Below are positions 12,137-21,501 of a stretch of 25,114 bases of DNA, piece by piece (the first letter of the stretch is position 1; every line of letters begins with the position of its first letter). This DNA comes from a virus. The notes under the pieces are model-generated. The model did no database searches. It was given only the letters and a program-made list of their open reading frames with translations, and had not been told where the DNA came from. The stretch lies in IMG/VR virus record IMGVR_UViG_3300046048_000349, positions 1 through 25,114 of that record; one strand, written 5' to 3'. The position numbers and the translations under genes are program-made.

Positions 12137-14401
12137 CTATTTCTTAGACGGCTTTGCAGGCTGCTTCGGAGGATTCACTTTAGCCTGTTCTGCCGCACTC
12201 ATAGCCTTGAGATTTTCCCTCTCTATAGCTGCGGCGGTTTCAGCATCCTTGCGCCCCTGCTCATTGGCAAAGGCGATATTCTCCCTCTCCATCCTAGCCT
12301 CAGCCTTCATGATCTCAAGTTGCTGCTGCGCCTCGAACTTGGCTTGCAACTCTGCGATTTTGGCCATGCCTTCCTTGGACATACCTTGTTGCTCCTGTTC
12401 AGCCTTTTCGCTTTCAGCTAGCCGCTGTTCGTAGGCCTTAACCTCATTCATTAGCTTGCCCAAGGCATCACCGTAGGACTTGACTGCAGACTTCTGATTG
12501 GGGTCCTGTGCAAGCTGCGCAATCAGTTTATTGATATGCTGTGCTACAGTGTGCAGGCCAACAATCTTCTCGAAGTCAGCCTCTCCACCAGCTCGGTTGA
12601 TCAGGTCAATCTCGCCTGCAAGCAGTCCTATTAGCGTTTCGATCTGGTCAATAACGTTCAGTTCTGGGGCGATGCTTACAGGCAGTCCGTGCATCAACAC
12701 CGGGAAGCTGAATTCTGCATTCTTCTGGGCATTCGATACCTTTTGACTCTGATCCAACGGAACCATGCGGTCGGCAGTATGTGGGTTGTCAGTCATGATC
12801 GACACAAAGGTGTGCATCACTTCCTGCTGAGCAACCGGACTCAACTGATTCTTGATGTCCATCAACGCCTTGATTTGTGACTGCTCAGCAACAGGATTGC
12901 CTGCACCGATTGGCACTTCAGGCTCAATATCCCATTCTTCTGAGTCAATCCATTCAGGCGGTATTCCATACTTCTTGCAGTCTTTCTGAAACTGCTTAGC
13001 CTCCGGACATGCACCACTCTTCTTGGTAAAACGCCTGCAGATTTCCCTGTAAGCATGAGTCTCCTGGCTAAATGCGTGGGATAGGAGGCCAGACATCATT
13101 GCATTTACCATGGACATCTTCACCGCTGTTTCATACGCAGTTTGCTCCTTCTTGGTCCCAGTATCCAACTCCTGGGTGTATGATGCGCTTGCCTCCTGCA
13201 TTAACTGCTTCAGTTGAGCCATCGTCATATTTACCAGATTCGGGTCAATCTGATGTCGCTCGGCTGCCGGAACAACTCGAACACCTTCTGGAAGGAAACC
13301 TCTATCCATCAACTCCACCTTTAGGGCTCTGATGCGCCCATTAGGATCTGACGTCTGGAACAGCATGTTGAAACCCTCAAACATGTGCTGCAAGAGTCTG
13401 CATCTTGCCATGTTTGTCCAGAAGCATGGCTCAGTGAGCATGAATCCAAGTGAGCGAACAGAATGGTATAGGAAAGGAGCCTTGTTTGATAGGTCTCCAA
13501 ACTGAACCTGCAGGATCTGATCTAACTTCTCAGCTCGAATTCTGCTACCCTCATTGAACAGAAACTCAATAGGGTTGCGGCCAGAGAATCCCCTAACATG
13601 CCTATCTGGAAGCACCCTCATCTTCCATCCAATCCTTTTGCCTTCGCTACGATCCAGGAAGTAAAGGTGCCAAAGATTTATGGAAGGCACTGCGTCACCT
13701 GAGTAGAAGTGGCCATTCTGCTTGTAGTGTTCAGCCATCTTTTCCGGACGATCTGCCCATCCATAATCAGTCTGTTCGTAATTCGTATCGTGATAGGCAG
13801 CTAAAATTTTCTTAATTGCAGCCTTGTTCCAACCTTTCAGAGATCCCTTGCCAAATACTCTCTCTGACAGCTCTCCTGGAGTGTATTCCCTGCGCTCAGA
13901 AAACCATTCAAGGTTCTCAAAACTTATCTGAGTATCTGTAGGGACTCTCAAATTCTCGACCGAGACGAATCTAGGAAGCCAGCACTCCTGGTCATACCAT
14001 ATCTGAGGACCAATGCCATGCGCCACGATGGACGCAATTCTATTCCTCCAAAGCTCGGTGTATCGTTTTTCTCGCTTCAATGGGCGGTTGATCTTCTTGG
14101 TCATGAAGAGTTCCCAGTCTGAGCATCGCTCGTCCTCACAGTCAGGAAGAATGATCTTGAAGTAGCGTTTGGGTTTGATAAACGCATTAGCGTATTGCCT
14201 TCTGGCATGGTGAGCAAGAACAGCAGCCTCTCCCCAGTTTACGTTCACCTTCAAGTTCTGTCTCAAAGCGTCATCCGCACTTAATGGCGGCACAGAATTG
14301 AAGAGATCATTGACCTTCCTTCGATTATTAGAGCGGATTTGTTCTACTTCAGCTCCAGCTTCAATGGTGTCTAGTGCCTTTTTTGGGTCCGTGAAGTTCA
14401 T
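12137..14401 (-). CDS. Portal protein
   Basis: This encodes 754 residues, the size range of podovirus portals. It is soluble, with a mixed N-terminal body, a long central wing-like region, and a C-terminal ~110 residues of highly charged Ala/Gln/Glu helix (AYEQRLAESEKAEQEQQGMS ... QQQLEIMKAEARMERENIAF), matching the crown or barrel helix of large portals. The lysine/proline-rich end (NPPKQPAKPSKK) is extra. It forms the dodecameric DNA gate at one capsid vertex and binds the terminase and the head-tail connector. AGGA precedes the ATG, and the start overlaps the upstream zinc-binding gene by 4 bp (ATGA). The packaging order terminase, two small genes, portal supports the call. Confidence 0.85.
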   Translation of the reverse strand: MNFTDPKKALDTIEAGAEVEQIRSNNRRKVNDLFNSVPPLSADDALRQNLKVNVNWGEAAVLAHHARRQYANAFIKPKRYFKIILPDCEDERCSDWELFMTKKINRPLKREKRYTELWRNRIASIVAHGIGPQIWYDQECWLPRFVSVENLRVPTDTQISFENLEWFSERREYTPGELSERVFGKGSLKGWNKAAIKKILAAYHDTNYEQTDYGWADRPEKMAEHYKQNGHFYSGDAVPSINLWHLYFLDRSEGKRIGWKMRVLPDRHVRGFSGRNPIEFLFNEGSRIRAEKLDQILQVQFGDLSNKAPFLYHSVRSLGFMLTEPCFWTNMARCRLLQHMFEGFNMLFQTSDPNGRIRALKVELMDRGFLPEGVRVVPAAERHQIDPNLVNMTMAQLKQLMQEASASYTQELDTGTKKEQTAYETAVKMSMVNAMMSGLLSHAFSQETHAYREICRRFTKKSGACPEAKQFQKDCKKYGIPPEWIDSEEWDIEPEVPIGAGNPVAEQSQIKALMDIKNQLSPVAQQEVMHTFVSIMTDNPHTADRMVPLDQSQKVSNAQKNAEFSFPVLMHGLPVSIAPELNVIDQIETLIGLLAGEIDLINRAGGEADFEKIVGLHTVAQHINKLIAQLAQDPNQKSAVKSYGDALGKLMNEVKAYEQRLAESEKAEQEQQGMSKEGMAKIAELQAKFEAQQQLEIMKAEARMERENIAFANEQGRKDAETAAAIERENLKAMSAAEQAKVNPPKQPAKPSKK

Positions 14402-14766
14402 TGCAGGGCATCCTGTTCGTTAGTGATCCAGCAGTTCAACTGCCGTAGTTTGTCCAAGTCTTGAGGTGTCATATTTTCAACGATATGCTGAATAGGAACA
14501 TGGACTTTAAGTCGCAAATCGCAATTACAAACCATACATCCATGAAGTTTTCCCTCTTCTGGTATGCTTATCTTCATTGAGTTCTTTAGTTCAAAGATTC
14601 GCTTAATCCCCTTTATGACGGCTCTTGTTAGCCAGTAAACCTTGCCGTGTTTTGGACATTTCAAGCAACACTGTGCTCGACCGGAAGCTTGTCCTTTCTC
14701 GACAGGCCAACCCCCATCACCCATCCAATCGTCGAATGTCCTGACTGCTTGCTCAACCTTGTTCAT
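14398..14766 (-). CDS. Small Cys-cluster (zinc-binding) protein between terminase and portal
   Basis: This encodes 122 residues from the ATG ending at 14766 (a TTG at 14781 would add five). The first part is FDDWMGDGGWPVEKGQASGR. Cysteine pairs follow in AQCCLKCPKHGK and, after a helical spacer, in HGCMVCNCDLRLK. That makes a split CxxC ... CxxCxC zinc knuckle. The end is helical (TPQDLDKLRQLNCWI). It overlaps the portal gene by 4 bp. Proteins of this plan occur next to the portal in some phages; a role in packaging or head assembly is inferred from location. It is not a recognised small terminase. Confidence 0.65.
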   Translation of the reverse strand: MNKVEQAVRTFDDWMGDGGWPVEKGQASGRAQCCLKCPKHGKVYWLTRAVIKGIKRIFELKNSMKISIPEEGKLHGCMVCNCDLRLKVHVPIQHIVENMTPQDLDKLRQLNCWITNEQDALQ

Positions 14767-14784
14767 GACTGAATGTCGCAATCA

Positions 14785-15114
14785 CTACCTACTATGTCCA
14801 CCACAACTGCCACAGCCTCTGCGGACCTTCCTGGCGGCTGGCTGAATCTCCTGGAACGTCTTTGTAGTAGGCCCGTCTTCTACGCACCACCTATCATGAC
14901 CACCTAGACGAATGCACTGGTATTTGTCCACATCTTCAAAAGCCTCCTCGAATGATTGCCTTTCCAGCCCGTTTGCCTTACGGAACTCTGAAACTCTATC
15001 GGCTTGTGTGCGTATGTCGCAATCCCCCTTGAATTTGTGGTATATCCCTTGTGTTTGTTCGTATGGGAATCCGCCTGGGGGGAACGGTGAATGTCGTCTG
15101 AGTCGTTTAGACAT
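14785..15114 (-). CDS. Small hypothetical protein in the packaging block
   Basis: This encodes 109 residues with AAAGGAG upstream. The N-terminus is basic and proline-rich (MSKRLRRHSPFPPGGFPYEQ). The middle is a charged helix (DIRTQADRVSEFRKANGLER, QSFEEAFEDVDKYQC), and the tail holds a Cys-Gly cluster (RRGCGSCGGHSR). No family is recognised. The start overlaps the terminase 3' end by 8 bp, so it is translated from the same message. Its position could fit a head-assembly factor; nothing identifies it as a small terminase. Confidence 0.55.
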   Translation of the reverse strand: MSKRLRRHSPFPPGGFPYEQTQGIYHKFKGDCDIRTQADRVSEFRKANGLERQSFEEAFEDVDKYQCIRLGGHDRWCVEDGPTTKTFQEIQPAARKVRRGCGSCGGHSR

Positions 15115-16888
15115 GTTGTAGCATTGCTCCTTTTATTACTCTGTCGTAATGCTCTGCTGCCTGCAGAACTGGATCGTCTGGATTGTCCTGAACACCTTCT
15201 AAATGCGTGGTTATAGACTTGATTTGAAACCCCAACTGCCTTGCGCCTTCTACTCCTGTTGCCAGCCAGTCGAACAAGTCAGGAGATTTTCCCATGCGCT
15301 TTCTAGTATCCTTCTTAGATTCAATCTCTATCTTGTCACCCCTGACAGTTCCATATTCTCGAAGGCATCCTTCTAGCATGACTTCCAATGGCAGCTCTCT
15401 CATCTGCTCGCACTCGATCATTGTCCTCACAGAAAACCACATTTCAGTAATGAACTTTGAATAATGCTCGTCACATCTTTTGAGTCTCCTTGCGCCAGTT
15501 TTCTTGTCTATAACAAATAGATCGTGTCTGACAGGCCTGTCTGTGGGTGGCCCGCCTGCCGCCACTGCCACTGGAGGAGTGTTGCCGAACACCACTGCGA
15601 ACGATTCTCCGAGGGTTCCTTTGCCGGTTGCGTCGTAGAAACATCTTTCAGGAGGTATGTTATGCTCGTCCATTCTCATCTTGGCATGACGGGCAATCTG
15701 CATCTCAGGCTTCTCTGAAATCCCTGGCTTCACTGGAATAACTTCAGGAGGATGAACCTTTAGGACAAGTTCGTCCCTGTCAGATTGACCGAACTCCAGC
15801 ACTCCTCCAACGCATCTGTCTTCTCCACCGTATGACGGATCCAGTGCGTATAACTTAGTTCTGTTCGTGTCCAACCACAGAGCGTCTTCGTGAGCGTGGT
15901 GCTTTTTGCATAAGTCAGATGTGATAACACGCCTGCCAACCAACCCAAAACGCATGACACCCTTGCACTGGGAGTAGTATTGGATTGAGTCCTTTCCGTA
16001 GAAGTTGATCGTGCTGTCGATCTTTCTCCAGGAAATCATGTAGGGATACTTCGGCGGCTTGTGCTTGGGGTATTCGAAGTTTGGGGAGTCAGTCCCAACA
16101 AGATTCACACACCAACCGTTGAAGAACTTCGTTGGCCAACAAGCGGTCTTCTCTGGCTCTTCCTGGGAATCCCAACCGTCCAGCGGCTCTGCAAGCCTTC
16201 CAAGACAGTCTGTGGTTTCCAGTGGGTTTCCAAGAAATGCGCTCTTGTAGTCTTTCCCGAGATAGTTTGGAATAGCGTCTAAGAACGATGGCCCCATGAA
16301 CTGCACCTCGTCACCGATTTGGCGAAGCCGCTTTTGCTTAACTCCAACGTATTTCCCAAGCCCAACATACCGACCTGACTGCATACATGGGATGCAGATG
16401 ATGCCTTTCCTGAGCACCCGCGCCTGACGGTTATCCTCAGTGATGGCGTCTGTGGTTATGGCATGTTTTGAGTCAAGAACCAGCCCCGGCAGGTATGGAT
16501 ACCGCTCAAGAGCACGATTGAAGAGGTCCTTCATGGCCCCCCATACGCGCAATTCCAACCCTCTTACGTCAGTAGAACTGACGAGAACCAAGGTATCATT
16601 GGGGCTAGTCCAGTATTCTATGAGCCCCCACTTTGCCGTTGGATACGTCTTTCCGGAGTCAGAACAACCCATCAGGGTCGTGATCGTATTCTTGGCCAAA
16701 TGCTCAAACACAAGCTTGAACCAGCGGTGCTGGTCATCTTCTGGCCATAGTAGCCTATCAATGGATAAATAGTGCTCTAACGGAGAATCCTTCCAGAGTT
16801 TTAACTGGAGCATTGAAAACTCAATCTCGATGTCTGTCATTCCTGGAGGCCACTCCAGTCCATATTTCAATACGTTTCCGTTTGACAT
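15107..16888 (-). CDS. terL: Large terminase subunit
   Basis: This encodes 593 residues from the ATG ending at 16888; a GTG at 16900 would add four (numbering here from that GTG). The ATPase half has Walker A GCSDSGKT (residues 78-85) and a Walker B-like IGDE (D197/E198). The nuclease half has three acidic positions in order: YALDPSYGG (D354), FYDATGKG (D423) and SPDLFDWLATG (D541/D544). It drives ATP-dependent DNA packaging into the prohead through the portal and cuts concatemers. It is the first gene of a leftward packaging block. No clear Shine-Dalgarno sequence precedes either start. The spacer to the divergent fibre gene is only 46 bp, so the promoter must lie there or inside that gene. 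Confidence 0.93.
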   Translation of the reverse strand: MSNGNVLKYGLEWPPGMTDIEIEFSMLQLKLWKDSPLEHYLSIDRLLWPEDDQHRWFKLVFEHLAKNTITTLMGCSDSGKTYPTAKWGLIEYWTSPNDTLVLVSSTDVRGLELRVWGAMKDLFNRALERYPYLPGLVLDSKHAITTDAITEDNRQARVLRKGIICIPCMQSGRYVGLGKYVGVKQKRLRQIGDEVQFMGPSFLDAIPNYLGKDYKSAFLGNPLETTDCLGRLAEPLDGWDSQEEPEKTACWPTKFFNGWCVNLVGTDSPNFEYPKHKPPKYPYMISWRKIDSTINFYGKDSIQYYSQCKGVMRFGLVGRRVITSDLCKKHHAHEDALWLDTNRTKLYALDPSYGGEDRCVGGVLEFGQSDRDELVLKVHPPEVIPVKPGISEKPEMQIARHAKMRMDEHNIPPERCFYDATGKGTLGESFAVVFGNTPPVAVAAGGPPTDRPVRHDLFVIDKKTGARRLKRCDEHYSKFITEMWFSVRTMIECEQMRELPLEVMLEGCLREYGTVRGDKIEIESKKDTRKRMGKSPDLFDWLATGVEGARQLGFQIKSITTHLEGVQDNPDDPVLQAAEHYDRVIKGAMLQHV

Positions 16889-16934
16889 AGGTTGTTGCAC
16901 AGACGTTAATCTTACGTAGAACTACTTACAAGCT

Positions 16935-17789
16935 ATGTCTAACGCTCAAAGTTGCCAACCGTGTTGCTCGACAACCCAGACAGTGAACGTCCCCGGCGTT
17001 GCCGGTGCTGATGGCGCTGACGGGGCTGCTGGAGCAGATGGAGTGAACGCTTACACCACAACCACTGCAGATTTCGATGTTCCAACTGTAGGCGGCACGG
17101 TGCCTGTGAATGTTGTGAATTCAAGCTGGATGGTTGTCGGACAGCCTATCTTTGTAGAGGGTCCTGCCAACTTCGTGGTGGATTCAGTGCCCACTACAAC
17201 CTCGTGTGTATTGGAATTTAAGGGTCACGAAGACGATTTGTCCCCAGGATCTACCATTTCATGGCCTGCTGGAGTCAGCCCCGGCGGCACTCAACCAGCA
17301 GCAATCACCGCATCGCAGTTGACTGATTACCAGAACGAGACTTTGCGGGCAAATTGCCACACGTTCTCTGAGACTCCTGAAGCGCTTCAATTCAATGCGG
17401 TCAACCAGTCTCTCGTAATCAACGCCACAGGAAAATGGCTTCTGTTAGCCAAGGTTCGCGTTGACTACTCATGGGCTACCTATTCGGAAGACAACAAAAT
17501 TCTGAATCTAAAGCTACGAAGAACTAACAACTCTGCAGCCGACATTGCCGATACGACCGTTGCAATTAAACTGCGAGACGTCTCGACTGCCTACTTCACA
17601 GCCCAGGTTGTGGACCTTCCGCAAGTTGTGTATAACACCACGAATACAACTGATGCACTGAGCATCTACGGATGGCTGGATAGCGGAGACTTGCCAGACA
17701 ACGCTGCGTCAGACCTACCAACCGGGAATGGGCGTGTAATTGCTCTTGAGTCTTCACTCGTCGCAATCAAAGTCGCTGAAGCAAGCTAA
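16935..17789 (+). CDS. Collagen-like/C1q-like fibre protein
   Basis: This encodes 284 residues. A Cys-rich start (MSNAQSCQPCCSTTQTVNVP) is followed by about six collagen-type G-x-y triplets (GVAGADGADGAAGADG) and a beta domain (VPTVGGTVPVNVVNSSWMVV). After a linker, residues ~140-284 resemble a trimeric jelly-roll/C1q-like head (INATGKWLLLAKVRVDYSWA; ILNLKLRRTNN). This is the plan of short phage fibres, with the collagen part forming a trimer. It is the first gene of the tail block, divergent from terminase, and has no obvious ribosome binding site. Confidence 0.75.
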   Translation: MSNAQSCQPCCSTTQTVNVPGVAGADGADGAAGADGVNAYTTTTADFDVPTVGGTVPVNVVNSSWMVVGQPIFVEGPANFVVDSVPTTTSCVLEFKGHEDDLSPGSTISWPAGVSPGGTQPAAITASQLTDYQNETLRANCHTFSETPEALQFNAVNQSLVINATGKWLLLAKVRVDYSWATYSEDNKILNLKLRRTNNSAADIADTTVAIKLRDVSTAYFTAQVVDLPQVVYNTTNTTDALSIYGWLDSGDLPDNAASDLPTGNGRVIALESSLVAIKVAEAS

Positions 17790-17793
17790 TGAG

Positions 17794-19812
17794 ATGCCAG
17801 TCAATTACACTAACGAGGCGGTTTTCGATGGCTTCCTGGAGCTAAGTGGTGGAGTAAACTCGGGATGGGTGCCAACGCTCATCCCAAACAACACCCTTTC
17901 GTTTGCATGGAACTGCACTGTGAGAGGTGGGTTTCTGACTCACAGACCGGCAATAACCGTGCTTCCGTTGTCGTTTGAAAATGACACTATTAGGAAGCGT
18001 GTTGTGGAAGGAAACTTTCAGGGATCTATAATTTACACTCCAGACAACGCAACTCCATACGCTGTAGCCAGTATATCAGGAAGGCTATTCAAGTTCCCGC
18101 TAACAGAGGATGTCTCAAGAGTGACTGAGATCACGATCAGTTCAGCAACCCTCACTGCTGCTCTTTTTAACCATCCCCTGGAGACCTATGACGTCCAGAT
18201 AAGCGTAAACAGCACAGCCAACATCTTTCCGAATGCTCCGATTCAGATTGGTCTCTACAATTACACAGTAGTTTCTGTCGATTCTGCCACTCTGTTAACG
18301 ATAAAGAACGTCGATGGACCCCCTGGAAACCAAGTAAACCTCGGAACTCAGTTGATTTCCTGGGACGTTAATCCGGCACTCAGGCAGCAGGCATGGTTCT
18401 GCCAAGCCGAAAAATGGCTAATTATTCAGGATGGACAAAGTCTGCCTATCTTTTGGGACGGTGCAAAGGCCAAGAGATCAATACCGTCACTTGGACAGAT
18501 GACCGGAGGAAAGATGATGGAGTATCATCGTGGCCGGGTTGCCAAGGTAAATCCAGACGGTCGCACCTATTCTATTGGCGACATCGTTTACGGACCATCT
18601 GGAACGGCTGGAGAGCAGTTTAGGGATGCGGTGCTTTACGCTACTGAAAACACTTATCTGGCAGGTGGGGGGTTCTTCTCTGTTCCCGGTAACTACGGGG
18701 ATATTACGTTCATGCGTGGAATGGCCCAACTGGAGACTGCATTTGGTCAAGGGCCACTCATGATTGGGACAGAGTTTGCAATCTTCAGTGTGGATCTTCC
18801 TACAGACAGGACAACCTGGACCAGCATTACAGATCCAATTCAAGCTGTTGCTCACATTGCCAGCGGTGGCACCAGTCAGAACTCAGCAGTAAACGTAAAC
18901 AGCGATCTCTACTACCGAAGTCAGCTTGGTGTTAGGAGCCTCATTCAAGCTCAACGAGATTTTCAGGCCAACTCTGGAAACACCCCTGTTAGTCGAGAAA
19001 TGAATCGTTTATTCCTCTACGATGACGAGACACTGCTGAACTTCTCTAGCGGTGTGTTCTTCGACAACAGATTGCTGATGACATCAAGCCCAAGCTATTC
19101 TGCACGTGGAACATTCCATAGAGCTATTGCAGCACTAGACCTGGATGTGCTGTCCTCAATGCGTGATAAGTCTCCTGCAGTATGGGAGGGGGCTTGGTTG
19201 GCCACAAACACGCTTCAGTTGATGGCTTCAAACATCGACCGAGAAGAGCGATGTTTTGAGTTCCAGGTATCCGGTGAAGGCGACATTGAGTTGTGGGAGT
19301 TGACCAAGCAAGGCCAGCAAGACAGATACGGAGATGTTCCGATTAAGTGGGCATTTGAGACTGCTGACTTCTTCAGGAAGGGTGAAAGCTTTCATGAGCT
19401 AGATATGAAGCGACTCATAAATGGAGAACTCTATGTCGAGGATCTTAAGGGATTTGTCACATTCAAGGTGTGGTGGAAGCCTGATCAATACCCATGTTGG
19501 ACATACTGGTTTACGTGGTCAGAGTGCGCTAATGAAGAAGCTTGCGCTTACACTACTGCAGGCTGCCCAGATCCAAAGACGTATCGCCCTCAGTTCCGTC
19601 ACCGAATGCAATTTGGTCAACCGCCAGACACTGCTGATACCATTGGCAGGAAGAAACTCAGGGAAGGGCGCACATTCCAAGTTAGGGTGGAGATTATCGG
19701 GCATTGTAAGGTTCGTGGAATGCGATTGATGGCTATTCCTATCAAGGAACCTGGTATGCCGCAGCCAGATTGCGTTGAGTTTGAAGACGTTTCAGATTTG
19801 AGCACATCATGA
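17794..19812 (+). CDS. Putative tail nozzle/tube protein of a short-tailed phage
   Basis: This encodes 672 residues from ATG 17794, five bases after the previous stop codon; an in-frame start at 17740 would overlap the fibre gene and lose the family-typical beginning. The N-terminus (FDGFLELSGGVNSGWVPTLI, then LSFAWNCTVRGGFLTHRP) matches the 'SGG...S...P..L....A...N...RGGF..TRP' start common in podovirus-like nozzle proteins. The rest is beta-rich, consistent with a propeller-like body, plus a Cys-rich loop (CANEEACAYTTAGCPDPKT). It probably forms the distal channel of the tail through which DNA leaves. It overlaps the next gene by 4 bp (ATGA). Confidence 0.7.
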   Translation: MPVNYTNEAVFDGFLELSGGVNSGWVPTLIPNNTLSFAWNCTVRGGFLTHRPAITVLPLSFENDTIRKRVVEGNFQGSIIYTPDNATPYAVASISGRLFKFPLTEDVSRVTEITISSATLTAALFNHPLETYDVQISVNSTANIFPNAPIQIGLYNYTVVSVDSATLLTIKNVDGPPGNQVNLGTQLISWDVNPALRQQAWFCQAEKWLIIQDGQSLPIFWDGAKAKRSIPSLGQMTGGKMMEYHRGRVAKVNPDGRTYSIGDIVYGPSGTAGEQFRDAVLYATENTYLAGGGFFSVPGNYGDITFMRGMAQLETAFGQGPLMIGTEFAIFSVDLPTDRTTWTSITDPIQAVAHIASGGTSQNSAVNVNSDLYYRSQLGVRSLIQAQRDFQANSGNTPVSREMNRLFLYDDETLLNFSSGVFFDNRLLMTSSPSYSARGTFHRAIAALDLDVLSSMRDKSPAVWEGAWLATNTLQLMASNIDREERCFEFQVSGEGDIELWELTKQGQQDRYGDVPIKWAFETADFFRKGESFHELDMKRLINGELYVEDLKGFVTFKVWWKPDQYPCWTYWFTWSECANEEACAYTTAGCPDPKTYRPQFRHRMQFGQPPDTADTIGRKKLREGRTFQVRVEIIGHCKVRGMRLMAIPIKEPGMPQPDCVEFEDVSDLSTS

Positions 19813-20936
19813 GCGACTGCACACAATTAGAATGTTGCTTTGGCAATGACCTACTACTTGGGGACCTTGCTGGCTTCAGTATTGTTGGTGGAGACTATCC
19901 TGGAGGGTCTATCAACGGAAATCCTGAGAGCACATTCATTGTAGATTGTCCTCCAGGGCAGACCTGTGCTCCTGGAGAATATCCTAAACTTGTCACGATT
20001 CCCAAGAACACGGTCATCAATCCATATCCTCCATACACTGGCGAGCCAATAATTATACATCAACCATGCGCAACTTCAGGTGGGACAACTAGGTATTTGC
20101 CAGCAGGTTCCACTTTAGCTCAGATCAACGCCGCTATTGCCGATGCTTTGTTATTGTGTGCTAAGGCTATTGCAGAAGAGCCTACCCCTGGAGGATGGAC
20201 AGTCATTCAGCAAACATACACCAACGACGAGGTGGATCCTGTTGAGTGCGATGAAGATAAGAAGTTCTCATCGGATCCTGGTGGCATTCTTGACTGGGAC
20301 GACTCAACCAAGCTTGCATCTTTCCCGAAGGATAGGGTTGTTAGCTTGGTAAGCAAGGCTGACGCAAACAATCTGGCTGACGGATACATCGCTGATCAGA
20401 TAGCAAAGTTCCTCGCAGGTGGAGGATCATGTGGATACTGGAATACCGCCCAACAGAAGTGCCCTCCTGATGGTCCTATTGCGGCTGCAAACACGTTTTT
20501 CTCTGCGGTTTCTCAGGCTCAAGCAGATCAGGACGCTCTGGATTCGCTGGCAGAATGCGCCTGTGACGCAAATATCGACGCCCTAACATGGACACCAGCT
20601 GGTTCTGGAACCGCAAGTGGAAGTGGCGCTGAGATCACGTGGGATTGCTCAGCAGCAGGAGTGGCTCTGACTAGCAGCGCTTGGGACAGCACCCCTACTG
20701 GAGTAACCTGCCAGCTAAGCGGATCATTTACGGTAACTGGCGCTGTTTCCTTAGGCTTAGCAAGATCTGGTGGTGGATATGAGAGTCTTTGGGGAGGCGT
20801 TTACGCTCCGGGGACGCACAATATCAGTCAGGTGATTGTCATCCCGTCATCCATACTTCAGCTTCTGTTTTTAACGGTCAACGCCGGTGGCGCGGGAAAT
20901 GCCTGCTCCGGTTACATGAGAGTTGGCCCAGTGTAG
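19809..20936 (+). CDS. Cys-rich virion-associated protein
   Basis: This encodes 375 residues. The first ~80 are Cys- and Pro-rich with no signal peptide (MSDCTQLECCFGND; CPPGQTCAPGEYPKLVTIP), followed by YLPAGSTLAQINAAIADALL. Residues ~130-250 are mixed with a helical stretch (NTFFSAVSQAQADQDALDSL), and the C-terminal ~110 form a beta domain (SGSGAEITWDCSAAGVALTS ... SGSFTVTGAVSLG). No named family is recognised. The position between nozzle and connector-like genes and the ATGA coupling indicate a tail or fibre component. Cysteines in a cytoplasmic virion protein may serve metal binding or crosslinking after release. Confidence 0.6.
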   Translation: MSDCTQLECCFGNDLLLGDLAGFSIVGGDYPGGSINGNPESTFIVDCPPGQTCAPGEYPKLVTIPKNTVINPYPPYTGEPIIIHQPCATSGGTTRYLPAGSTLAQINAAIADALLLCAKAIAEEPTPGGWTVIQQTYTNDEVDPVECDEDKKFSSDPGGILDWDDSTKLASFPKDRVVSLVSKADANNLADGYIADQIAKFLAGGGSCGYWNTAQQKCPPDGPIAAANTFFSAVSQAQADQDALDSLAECACDANIDALTWTPAGSGTASGSGAEITWDCSAAGVALTSSAWDSTPTGVTCQLSGSFTVTGAVSLGLARSGGGYESLWGGVYAPGTHNISQVIVIPSSILQLLFLTVNAGGAGNACSGYMRVGPV

Positions 20937-20973
20937 ACTTGCGACAAATGAAGACGCATAGGAGAATCAAATA

Positions 20974-21501
20974 ATGGCACAAGACCTTCAAGTAATAGCA
21001 CCAAGCCTTCCGCCTGGATCATGCTACGATAACAACTTGCTCGTGTTGTTGGGTAAGATTCGTGTAATTCTTCCCAACGAGATCAGCTTCTTCATAATTT
21101 CACCGAATGAGCCGACTGTTGAGCAAAGAGACCAGTTGTGGGTGAAGACAAACTCTCTGACTGGTGCAATTGTTGGTCTGTTCACGTGGAGCGCAAACTA
21201 TGGACTGTGGATCAAGCCGCACTTCAATGGAACCACAGTGCCAATCAATGAGCGCCGAATCTATGTTGGCTCTCTCTCATCACTGGAGACTTACGATGGT
21301 GGATCGCCAGGAACAGTAACAGACACTACTGGTCCATTCTGGCAGCAGGACACGAACTGGACTGACAAATTTATCGTAGGAGCTGGAACTACCGCTGTGG
21401 ACGCTGACAATGCTGCTGGATACACGCCAGGGGGTGCTGGGACGACCAGGGGAGCCTACATAATTAAGCCAACTGGAAGAATATACGATAGGAGCACATA
21501 A
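20974..21501 (+). CDS. Small tail/structural protein
   Basis: This encodes 175 residues with a strong AGGAG upstream. The sequence is beta-rich (NNLLVLLGKIRVILPNEISF; PTVEQRDQLWVKTNSLTGAI; GLFTWSANYGLWIKPHF), with a Gly/Thr-rich C-terminus (GYTPGGAGTTRGAYIIKPTG). No family is recognised. It overlaps the connector-like gene in TAATG, so the two proteins may be made in similar amounts and sit near each other in the neck or tail. Confidence 0.6.
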   Translation: MAQDLQVIAPSLPPGSCYDNNLLVLLGKIRVILPNEISFFIISPNEPTVEQRDQLWVKTNSLTGAIVGLFTWSANYGLWIKPHFNGTTVPINERRIYVGSLSSLETYDGGSPGTVTDTTGPFWQQDTNWTDKFIVGAGTTAVDADNAAGYTPGGAGTTRGAYIIKPTGRIYDRST

